This document shows, in pieces, positions 1-4,978 of a stretch of DNA of 6,049 nt. The number at the start of each line of letters is the position of its first letter. Position 1 is the stretch's first letter. The notes beneath the pieces were generated by a model, which searched no databases, was not told where the DNA came from, and was given only the letters and a program-made list of their open reading frames with translations. A program made the position numbers and the translations under genes. The DNA comes from an uncultured Planctomycetaceae bacterium (GTDB lineage Bacteria; Planctomycetota; Planctomycetia; Planctomycetales; Planctomycetaceae): NCBI GenBank assembly GCA_903921605.1, contig CAIXQV010000102.1:1-6049 (forward strand), in the 5' to 3' direction.

Positions 1-353
1 CCCGGCCAGAGAAACTCTTTGATGTCCTGAATGGTGTCCCACGATTGAATCGACGTGCCGGAGTCCGAGTTGCCAGAAACAGCGTGATACTTGATTGCCA
101 CGCGCAGGGCACCTTCCCAGGGAGTGCCGATCACTTCCAGTTCATCCCACACCTGGATGACCCAGCGGCGACTATAGTCGAGCAGAACCCGGCAGGGAGC
201 CTGGGACGGAAATGGCCAGAGGTAAGCCTTTTCCCTGAGAGCGCGGACCGCCGCGTCAGACAGTTCCTCTCCCGGATTGGCCCCCATTACCTTTTTTTCC
301 GTGAACGGTTTCGCTGGTCTGGTTTCGATATTCTTCAGCTTACGACTACTCAT
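1..353 (-). CDS. Hypothetical phage protein, C-terminus missing at left edge
   Basis: The minus strand is open from an ATG at 353 to the window edge, giving 117 codons without a stop; the end of the gene lies outside. The N-terminus is basic and probably flexible (starts MSSRKLKNIETRPAKP). It is followed by an acidic helix-like stretch (GEELSDAAVRALREKAYLW, about residues 28-46) and then a Trp-rich strand-like region (WVIQVWDELEVIGTPW, about 64-79). The last visible residues, SWDTIQDIKEFLWPG, resemble the 'TWxEMxxIKxxFW' element of small phage DUF7694-type proteins, but this is recollection and not a search result. A weak AGGGA lies 9 nt upstream of the ATG; a second ATG at 287 is possible. 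The plus-strand frame across the same bases is rejected because this frame gives protein-like composition and fits the strand of all neighbours. The function is unknown. Confidence 0.7.
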   Translation of the reverse strand, partial: MSSRKLKNIETRPAKPFTEKKVMGANPGEELSDAAVRALREKAYLWPFPSQAPCRVLLDYSRRWVIQVWDELEVIGTPWEGALRVAIKYHAVSGNSDSGTSIQSWDTIQDIKEFLWP

Positions 354-409
354 TGGTGTTGATCCCTGTTCGCGATGTGATTCGAAAACTGTGGCTTGTA
401 GTTTTGAGA

Positions 410-427
410 CACCGAGCCACATCGGTG
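410..427 (+). terminator. Terminator-like hairpin, plus-strand orientation
   Basis: A perfect 6-bp stem (CACCGA / TCGGTG) with a 6-nt loop is followed on the plus strand by CTTTTCTTTC. That is the layout of a weak intrinsic terminator for plus-strand transcription. Read on the minus strand, where the genes are, the stem is followed by TCTCAAAAC and would not terminate well. No plus-strand gene is supported upstream, so it could instead block antisense transcription or be an ordinary hairpin. Confidence 0.3.
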
Positions 428-489
428 CTTTTCTTTCGCCCTTCGAGGATTCCCTTGTGCGAACTACATCTCGCAGGTCAAGCCTTACT

Positions 490-513
490 GTGATGACCGG
501 CACGAGTCATCAC
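490..513. repeat. Inverted repeat with perfect 8-bp arms
   Basis: GTGATGAC at 490-497 and GTCATCAC at 506-513 are exact reverse complements around an 8-nt centre. No T-run follows on either strand, so it is not a typical terminator. It overlaps the last codons of the Cys-rich frame. It could be an operator or an RNA hairpin in the leader of the gene at 1-353. Confidence 0.45.
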
Positions 514-546
514 CGTCCGCCAGCAGCTTGCGGCACTTGGGGCTAT

Positions 547-558
547 GCGGTTGACCGC
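547..558. repeat. Short GC-rich palindrome
   Basis: GCGGTTGACCGC is a 12-nt near-palindrome: 5-bp arms with a 2-nt centre, or 4-bp arms with a TTGA tetraloop. It lies just downstream of the stop of the 65-aa gene. It is short enough to be chance, but it is one of three inverted repeats within 150 nt. Confidence 0.3.
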
Positions 559-569
559 CGCATTTGGTT

Positions 570-767
570 TCAGATGACAGGTGGTCTTTTTTGGTCTTTC
601 ACATTCCGGGCGACAAGCCAACGAATGACCGATCGTTCGGTGTCAGTGAACTGAACCTCAGAGCCGCGATCGATCATGGCGGCAACGAACTCAATTTGTT
701 CAGGATTGAGCCCTGTTGCGTGTTCATCGATCGCGGCCAGTGCCTCGCGGTACCACTCCCTCCGCAT
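570..767 (-). CDS. Small hypothetical phage protein (65 aa)
   Basis: An intact ATG-to-TGA frame starts 28 nt after the stop of the ATPase gene and is co-directional with it. The protein is mostly helical in appearance: an N-terminal helix (EWYREALAAIDEH, about residues 4-16), then LNPEQIEFVAAMIDRG (20-35), a turn, and TDTERSVIRWLVARN (41-55), ending in a basic tail. This layout of short helices with Q/E-x-x-F and E-x-x-x-I-x-x-L spacing recalls small phage proteins of unknown function; I cannot name a family. No good ribosome site precedes the ATG (only GGATG about 4 nt away), so it may be translated by reinitiation after the ATPase. The last codons cover an A6G run (586-592) where a +1 shift would extend the protein into a Cys-rich tail. 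Confidence 0.6.
   Translation of the reverse strand: MRREWYREALAAIDEHATGLNPEQIEFVAAMIDRGSEVQFTDTERSVIRWLVARNVKDQKRPPVI
663..737. repeat. 12-bp perfect inverted repeat inside the 65-aa gene
   Basis: GCCGCGATCGAT at 663-674 is the exact reverse complement of ATCGATCGCGGC at 726-737, with 51 nt between. Both arms are coding: one gives Ala-Ile-Asp and the other Ile-Asp-Arg-Gly. Each arm also contains the self-complementary core CGATCG. It could form a long stem-loop in the mRNA or be a codon-level coincidence. Confidence 0.45.
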
Positions 768-795
768 TGTGCATCCATTCTATAACAAGTACGGT

Positions 796-2244
796 TTAGA
801 CGTTGAAGAACCCCGCTTCCAGTTCAGTGGGCGTATCGCCATGAGACGACTCGGCTACCACCACAGCTAACTGTCGTTCGGTGGCAAATTTCTGAACTAT
901 TTTCTGGTTCGCCTCGTCGAGTGATTCCCAGATATGCTGTGGCAGGCCCACAACGGCGTTCAGTCCCGGCGTTGTCTTGCGGACACAGGTCGCGACCTGA
1001 ATAGCTCGGACTGCCTGTTCTCCTGGACTCAGTTCGGAGAATTCAATGACTCCTCGCTTATGCTGGCAGCACAGTCTCATTTCATCGTTGACTGACCAGC
1101 CTTCGAGAACTGTCATCGCTTCCCGGAGCAGTGCAGGGAGTTTGGCGGCAGTGACCCGCACAGTTTCTGCCATGCGCTGTTCGGTCTTGATCCTCGATTC
1201 GATAATGGCCCGGCGTTTTCCGTTTTGCAGTTCAGCGTCAGCTTTCTGGTTGTGCGCGACTGCCCGATCGTAGAGTTCGGTGGATTGGTTGAACTCGGCG
1301 GCCAGCTCAGCGATCCGCTCCGGAGTGACACCTGTGGCGATGGTCGCCTGCAGGTCAATTAGAGCCTTCTGAGTTTTTCTGGCGGTATCCAGAGCATCAA
1401 GGCAACGAGTGTGCTCCTGGCGGACCAGCATGAGTTGCGTGTTCTTCATCGCCAGTTCGGTTTCGAGGGCGTAATACTCGGCCTCGATCCGCGCCACGGC
1501 CATTTCTCTTGCCTCCAGATCTCCCGGATCAATCATCCCGGCGATGGCTTCTGACGCCTTCTGTGCTTCGACAGCAGCTGATTCGGCTTTGTCCACGGCC
1601 GTCTTTCTGGCGGTCATGTCGCTGACGAATGGTTTCACGTCCATTTTGACGCAGTCTTCGGGGGCGATTGCCGGCGGAATGGCAGACAGTTCCCCTTCGG
1701 CCCGAGCGACGTTCGTTTCGATGGTCCGTGCCTTTTTCTGCAGCCATCGCTTCAGCGTGGCGACCAGCTCAACGGCCTTCATCCGGGTCGGGGTGAACTC
1801 TTCACAGAAGTCAGCAAAGAGTTCATCGCCCACGAGTGCCTTCACGGAGTCCTCGTCAACTTTGACCCCCGCCATGTTCAGAATCGCTTCGATGCGTCTG
1901 GCGTCGGCCGCCGCCGGATCCTTGACGCCGGGATCGATGAACTTCTGCAGGTCACCACCGTCTTCCATGACAACGAAAGTTTCCGCCTCGCCCTTTCTGG
2001 ACAGTCGTTTGCCGATGCGGAGAGTCACACCCGGCATTTCCACACTGCCAGAACTGTGCCCGTCCCGCGGGGTGAGATCAGATCCAACATCAGAACCGCA
2101 GGCTGCCAGCACAGCGTTGATCGCTGTGGATTTCCCGGCACCATTTGCTCCGGTGACGCGTGTCAGGCGTCCCGGCGCAAGCGGCACTTCGAGTTCGTCG
2201 ATCGGACCAACGTTTGAGATTTTTGCTACCAGTGTCTGAGTCAT
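796..2244 (-). CDS. RecF/SMC-like ABC ATPase, degenerate Walker B
   Basis: The 482-aa protein has the RecF/Rad50/SMC layout. An N-terminal strand region is followed by Walker A GANGAGKST at residues 32-40. Helical, charged, Ala/Glu/Lys-rich segments (about 160-190, 205-240, 243-300 and 309-365) probably form a short coiled coil. An ABC signature ELSPGEQA lies at 404-411, and a D-loop-like SLDEAN at 441-446. Where Walker B should read hydrophobic residues plus Asp-Glu, it has VVGLPQ (431-436). No CxxC zinc hook is seen in the coiled coil, so it is not a typical Rad50. Such proteins act on DNA in recombination, repair or replication; the precise role here is inferred only. The ATG at 2244 is chosen because GGGAGG precedes it by 5 nt. 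It follows the ribbon-helix-helix gene after 87 nt, and no partner nuclease is visible. Confidence 0.85.
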   Translation of the reverse strand: MTQTLVAKISNVGPIDELEVPLAPGRLTRVTGANGAGKSTAINAVLAACGSDVGSDLTPRDGHSSGSVEMPGVTLRIGKRLSRKGEAETFVVMEDGGDLQKFIDPGVKDPAAADARRIEAILNMAGVKVDEDSVKALVGDELFADFCEEFTPTRMKAVELVATLKRWLQKKARTIETNVARAEGELSAIPPAIAPEDCVKMDVKPFVSDMTARKTAVDKAESAAVEAQKASEAIAGMIDPGDLEAREMAVARIEAEYYALETELAMKNTQLMLVRQEHTRCLDALDTARKTQKALIDLQATIATGVTPERIAELAAEFNQSTELYDRAVAHNQKADAELQNGKRRAIIESRIKTEQRMAETVRVTAAKLPALLREAMTVLEGWSVNDEMRLCCQHKRGVIEFSELSPGEQAVRAIQVATCVRKTTPGLNAVVGLPQHIWESLDEANQKIVQKFATERQLAVVVAESSHGDTPTELEAGFFNV

Positions 2245-2249
2245 GCCCG

Positions 2250-2255
2250 CCTCCC
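2250..2255 (-). promoter_or_regulatory. Ribosome binding site of the ATPase gene
   Basis: GGGAGG on the minus strand lies 5 nt before the ATG at 2244. It fixes this start and rules out the short alternative frame beginning at 2275. Confidence 0.75.
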
Positions 2256-2272
2256 GTGATGTTGAAGAATCG

Positions 2273-2287
2273 CAACTACATTAGTTG
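2273..2287. promoter_or_regulatory. Palindrome upstream of the ATPase gene, possible operator
   Basis: CAACTA-CAT-TAGTTG has perfect 6-bp arms around a 3-nt centre. It lies in the 87-nt gap between the ribbon-helix-helix gene and the ATPase gene, 17 nt upstream of the ATPase ribosome site. A palindrome directly downstream of a DNA-binding protein gene is a reasonable operator candidate, but binding is inferred only. Confidence 0.3.
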
Positions 2288-2331
2288 GATTTCCACGGTA
2301 AACGACTTCAGAGCCCGATCAGATCAATCTT

Positions 2332-2859
2332 TCAGCCAAAAACGAACTTATTCAACTGGCGTGGGAACGACAACGGTTTCCGCCCGGGCGTCTTCATCAA
2401 CTCGAGGTAAACGAGTGACTTGATCCACGTAGAGACGTTGTTCCCGTGTGTGTCCCTGAGACGGTCAAACCAATCCTGAGGTACGACAAGCTGCTTGATG
2501 CAATCGTTGGTGCCTTCAATAGCAGTGGCTGAGGCGGCCGGCATCTTCTTGTGACTCTCCCGCCATTCTGGTGGCGGTGTCAGCGGATCGTTTTTGCCAG
2601 TCGTGATCTTCACATAGATCAGATCTCGTATGATTGCGCTGATCTTCCTCTGGCCCCAGAGTTTCAACATGCGGTCGTACCAGTCGACCGGAAATCTGAT
2701 GGCTATGCTCTTGACTGGAATCTGAGTTCTTCGCTCATCACTAAAGAACTGAATGACCAGTTCCAATGCAACGTCGCTGACCTCGCGCCGTGTCACCGTC
2801 TCAATCCGGCAGGCGACGTCCTCCGGTATCGAGAGAGTTACTGTCCTGTTTTTTTTCAT
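2332..2859 (-). CDS. Putative DNA-binding protein with three ribbon-helix-helix-like units
   Basis: The 175-aa protein contains three related segments of about 35 residues, at about 5-39, 50-85 and 120-154. Each has a strand-like run ending in P-x-D (P12, P57, P127), an Arg six residues after that Pro (R18, R63, R133), a Ser 10-11 residues later (S28, S74, S143) and a Leu six after the Ser (L34, L80, L149). This matches the strand-helix-helix plan of Arc/MetJ/CopG proteins, which normally carry one unit and dimerise. A Pro-rich linker (about 86-119) separates units 2 and 3, and the C-terminus is basic. The start at 2859 is chosen because GGGGAGGTG lies immediately upstream; an ATG at 2934 would add 25 residues but has no such site. 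The role is probably a regulator or DNA organiser, inferred from fold and position before the ATPase gene. No family name is certain. Confidence 0.65.
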   Translation of the reverse strand: MKKNRTVTLSIPEDVACRIETVTRREVSDVALELVIQFFSDERRTQIPVKSIAIRFPVDWYDRMLKLWGQRKISAIIRDLIYVKITTGKNDPLTPPPEWRESHKKMPAASATAIEGTNDCIKQLVVPQDWFDRLRDTHGNNVSTWIKSLVYLELMKTPGRKPLSFPRQLNKFVFG

Positions 2860-2863
2860 GTTA

Positions 2864-2872
2864 CACCTCCCC
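2864..2872 (-). promoter_or_regulatory. Strong ribosome binding site deciding the 2859 start
   Basis: GGGGAGGTG on the minus strand places its GGAGG core 6 nt before the ATG at 2859. It is the best Shine-Dalgarno match near this gene and makes the upstream in-frame ATG at 2934 unlikely. Confidence 0.8.
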
Positions 2873-2992
2873 GTGGCTATGCAGACTAAGGCCAAACGCA
2901 GGGGTGCGGTATCGACTGCCACAAATTCAGACATATTTTTCTAAATTGGTTTACCCTCCGTCACAAACCTCCTCAGAAACGTACCAGATTAA

Positions 2993-4249
2993 CTACACCT
3001 CGACATCGCGGATGAAGCGGGTTTCGATTCCTCCGAACGTGTGTCTGGCAGGCGATGGTGAAAGCCAGACGTGCTGCATCTGGCCGAAATAGGATTGGTT
3101 TGGAATAGCCTTGCGGGTTTCGGTTTGAGGAATTTCGATCAGCCAGTACGGATCTGAGCCTATGTTCTCAAAAAACGTGACCGTCATCCTGATTTCATTA
3201 TTGTTTCCGAGCCGAGCGAGTGCCCCGGTGATCGTCGCGTCCCTGAACAGCAACGTCCCTTTGCCGTACACACGATTTCCACCCGAATCCAGAGACAGCA
3301 CCCGGATCGCTTTCGACAGCAGAGAGATGTAATCGTCCCCCTGAATCAGCTGGGCGGGAAAGCCCACGATGTCTTCCTGCGACGTTTGAATTGAGGCGAT
3401 GATGTTCATGAAGAATACCTGCATCCTGGTGAGAGCGGAGCCCGAAAATTCTGAGACAGGCGTGACGATGAGTGCCACCGAGTCGCCGGCCGCCACGATG
3501 AAGACAGCGGCAGCTTCGATTGTGAGCGTTTTTGTCGCGGCCACATACCCCGAGACGGTGACCTTGGCCTTCTGATTTGACGTAACTGCGTCAGTGATGA
3601 TCGCCGTGCAATTCAGGTAGGCGTTATTGTCCGGCGATCCTGTCGTCAGCACGAACACGGTCTGACTGGTGACAGACGCGATCGTGGTTTGCAGCATCAT
3701 TTGCGGTTCGGATGCGGCAGATCCCCACGCGATGTCTCCATGGTGCCGGAGTTCCTGCAGCGAATCGGTCGTGTTGTTGAATGCCCCTGCTCCGGATCCG
3801 CCACTGGCGTTAATTTCCGCCAGTTCAGCCGCATTGTCCGTCTGGATCGCTGCATCCTTCCTCGTGATAAGCTGGAACAGCTTTCTGAGAAACGTGCGGA
3901 GGTTCGTCAGGGCGGTCGAAGTCGCGTAATCCGCCGCAGGCAGTGTTCTGGCACTAAGAGTCGCCGCTGCGGTGACTCCGGACTCGGCCATGACTTCCGC
4001 AAGTGTGTCTGAGCCAATTCCCAGGATTCCCGAGGCCGGGCACAACCCCGAGGAATCGAGGATGGTCGCCGACAGTGTTTCAGTCCATGTCTCTGCCACG
4101 GTCGCTGTGAACCAGCCGGAGGTGCCTGATTCAGACAGCGTGTCTCCTCCGGCATTCAGCAGGGAAAAGTCAGAACACTTCCTTAGCCACAGAGTGAACC
4201 CTGTAACTTGGGAAAGCTGCGGCAGGTAGCATTTGACTATCGTGGTCAT
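2993..4249 (-). CDS. Phage tail/baseplate-type structural protein (418 aa)
   Basis: The protein looks modular. Residues 1-90 are Thr/Ser-rich and strand-like (GTSGWFTATVAETW, then ATILDSSG), as in small beta-sandwich domains of phage fibres. Residues 112-150 form a helix followed by RKDAAIQTDNAAELAEINA and a Gly-Ser hinge, then TTDSLQELRHHGD (160-172), a segment style I know from phage tail-fibre proteins. Residues 188-262 hold another beta-type unit (GSPDNNAYLN, then SGYVAATKTLTIEAA). The C-terminal part contains LIQGDDY (301-307), reminiscent of the 'QGDDY' entry of baseplate upper-protein (BppU-like) N-terminal domains; this is recollection. There is no catalytic motif and no membrane segment. 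Its ATG overlaps the stop of the preceding gene as ATGA, with only a weak GAAG upstream, so translation is probably coupled. It is the last structural gene before the DNA-handling module. Confidence 0.75.
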   Translation of the reverse strand: MTTIVKCYLPQLSQVTGFTLWLRKCSDFSLLNAGGDTLSESGTSGWFTATVAETWTETLSATILDSSGLCPASGILGIGSDTLAEVMAESGVTAAATLSARTLPAADYATSTALTNLRTFLRKLFQLITRKDAAIQTDNAAELAEINASGGSGAGAFNNTTDSLQELRHHGDIAWGSAASEPQMMLQTTIASVTSQTVFVLTTGSPDNNAYLNCTAIITDAVTSNQKAKVTVSGYVAATKTLTIEAAAVFIVAAGDSVALIVTPVSEFSGSALTRMQVFFMNIIASIQTSQEDIVGFPAQLIQGDDYISLLSKAIRVLSLDSGGNRVYGKGTLLFRDATITGALARLGNNNEIRMTVTFFENIGSDPYWLIEIPQTETRKAIPNQSYFGQMQHVWLSPSPARHTFGGIETRFIRDVEV

Positions 4250-4560
4250 GCTGCTTCAATCTTTGCCTCGGCAAGAAGTTCGAGACACTGAGCTTTGATC
4301 AGCAGTGTGAGCCGTGGCAGCAATTCCACGAATTGCTTGAGCGCAGAGATATCCTCGAGGTCGAGCTCCAGTTCCTTGCCTTTCGCCATTGCTGTCGCCC
4401 AGCCATACAGCTTGATGACTTGTTTTTCAGCCGACGCTGTCGCAATGTGATCAGCGAGGATCCTCCCCAGCTGCACCTTATTGCCTGCCTCGTCAACGAT
4501 TTCTTCCCCAGTGATCGACCGAGACGGAACATCAAACTGGATCTTGTATTTTTTAGACAT
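4246..4560 (-). CDS. Small phage protein (104 aa), function unknown
   Basis: Starting at ATG 4560 the product is an acidic 104-aa protein. It has a short strand region (KKYKIQFDVP, residues 3-12) and a turn with G18. A helix follows (LGRILADHIATAS, 31-43), then KLYGWATAMAKGKELELDLEDISALKQFVE (50-79) and a final helix ending LTLLIKAQCLELLAEAK. The 'L-x-x-WA...G-x-x-L-x-L-D...D...L...LT-x-L-x-KAQ-x-LE' layout recalls small proteins encoded between tail genes in many phages and prophages, but I cannot name a characterised family. AGGAG lies 6 nt before ATG 4560 and only 3 nt before ATG 4563, so 4560 is preferred; the ATG at 4602 would create a long overlap. It overlaps its upstream neighbour by 8 nt and its downstream neighbour by 4 nt. 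A chaperone or adaptor role in tail assembly is only a guess from position. Confidence 0.7.
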   Translation of the reverse strand: MSKKYKIQFDVPSRSITGEEIVDEAGNKVQLGRILADHIATASAEKQVIKLYGWATAMAKGKELELDLEDISALKQFVELLPRLTLLIKAQCLELLAEAKIEAA

Positions 4561-4927
4561 CATCAACTCCTGAGTGTGATAAGGCTGATTCATTTTCCGC
4601 ATCCCGGAGCGCCTTGATCTCCGTAGCTGCCGTGATGATTCCAGTCATCACCTGATTGATAGCCGCCGCAAGTACAGGAGATTTCGCAGCATCCGCCATC
4701 AGGTCATTCGACTCCAATCGCAACGTTGCATCCTGCCCTGTGACGGGATTAATAAAGTACACGGTGCCCGCATCATCGAGCGGATGCCCCTCAGCAACCG
4801 CGGTCCACTTGCCCCCGCGCGGCACGTGCAGAACAACCGCTCCGATCCAGAGTTTTTCCGCTCTGGCTGGTGGAATGATTTTCTCTGGAACAACCAGCGT
4901 TTCTTCTGCTGTGAGTTGCACCGGCAT
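4553..4927 (-). CDS. Small phage protein (124 aa) next to tail fibre gene
   Basis: The product from ATG 4927 is 124 aa. The first two thirds look beta-rich (EKLWIGAVVLHVPRGGKWTA at about 24-43, then VYFINPVTGQDATLRLES to 73). The end is helical (NDLMADAAKSPVLAAAINQVMTGI, 74-97) with an acidic tail. This pattern of a small beta domain containing a 'TG-x-x-x-L' turn followed by 'DL...A...P-x-x-A-A-x-x-x-x-M/L' resembles unnamed small proteins near phage tail genes, by recollection only. The start is chosen by GGGGAG 9 nt upstream. The frame extends back to a TTG at 4954 with no comparable site. It lies 51 nt after the tail-fibre gene and overlaps the next gene by 8 nt. The function is not recognised. 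Confidence 0.7.
   Translation of the reverse strand: MPVQLTAEETLVVPEKIIPPARAEKLWIGAVVLHVPRGGKWTAVAEGHPLDDAGTVYFINPVTGQDATLRLESNDLMADAAKSPVLAAAINQVMTGIITAATEIKALRDAENESALSHSGVDDV
4567..4571 (-). promoter_or_regulatory. Ribosome binding site for the 104-aa gene
   Basis: AGGAG on the minus strand, inside the end of the preceding gene, lies 6 nt before ATG 4560. It supports 4560 over the in-frame ATGs at 4563 and 4602. Confidence 0.65.
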
Positions 4928-4936
4928 CAGTCGATT

Positions 4937-4942
4937 CTCCCC
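4937..4942 (-). promoter_or_regulatory. Ribosome binding site deciding the 4927 start
   Basis: GGGGAG on the minus strand lies 9 nt before ATG 4927. It supports this start over the upstream in-frame TTG at 4954. Confidence 0.65.
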
Positions 4943-4978
4943 AAAACGGTTCAATTTTTTATACGCTGTTTTCCGTGA

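Larger units (their letters stand above)
354..569. other. 216-nt gap with several inverted repeats
   Basis: No complete ATG-started gene with a convincing ribosome site was found here on the minus strand. The stretch holds three short inverted repeats (410-427, 490-513, 547-558). It also holds two oppositely oriented copies of a 7-mer (TGTAGTT at 397-403, AACTACA at 462-468). Its right part is open in a Cys-rich frame that overlaps the preceding gene. It may be a regulatory or leader region for the gene at 1-353, or partly the 3' part of a frameshifted gene. Confidence 0.5.
485..598 (-). other. Possible Cys-rich reading frame without a clear start
   Basis: This frame is open from just after a stop at 599-601 to TAA at 485-487. 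It overlaps the end of the 65-aa gene in the +1 frame relative to it. Its best-looking part has the sequence KCGGQPHSPKCRK, then LLADGDDSCRSSQ. It has three Cys and one His in about 20 residues, as in a small metal-binding knuckle, and mostly G/C third positions. It contains no ATG, GTG or TTG start; only a CTG at 580 is available and that lacks a ribosome site. It could be a chance frame, a non-ATG small gene, or the 3' part of the 65-aa gene joined through the AAAAAAG run at 586-592. Confidence 0.25.

Noticed and set aside
45..654. Two overlapping plus-strand frames at the left end
   Set aside because: One overlaps the minus-strand gene at 1-353 and the other the gap and the 65-aa gene. Their composition is not protein-like and no other plus-strand gene is supported.
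768..795. Promoter for the 65-aa gene (TATAGA/TAGAAT near 780)
   Set aside because: Only a poor -35 match lies upstream, and the gene directly follows the ATPase gene, so read-through transcription is simpler.
1544..2239. 231-codon open frame on the plus strand
   Set aside because: It is antisense to the ATPase gene, is Ser/Ala/Thr-rich without recognisable motifs, and has no ribosome site; the minus-strand frame carries Walker A and the ABC signature.
796..2244. Rad50 identity for the ATPase
   Set aside because: No CxxC zinc hook in the coiled-coil region, the coiled coil is short, and no Mre11-type nuclease is visible nearby.
2332..2934. Longer form of the ribbon-helix-helix protein from ATG 2934
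   Set aside because: No ribosome site is suitably placed for it, while GGGGAGGTG sits directly before ATG 2859 and the first strand-like unit begins there.
2948..2969. Terminator after the structural cluster (GGTTT/AAACC stem)
   Set aside because: Only a 5-bp AT-rich stem with a loop of about 12 nt and no T-run on the minus strand.
4553..4954. TTG start at 4954 for the 124-aa protein
   Set aside because: ATG 4927 has GGGGAG 9 nt upstream; the TTG lies in an AT-rich stretch with no such site.
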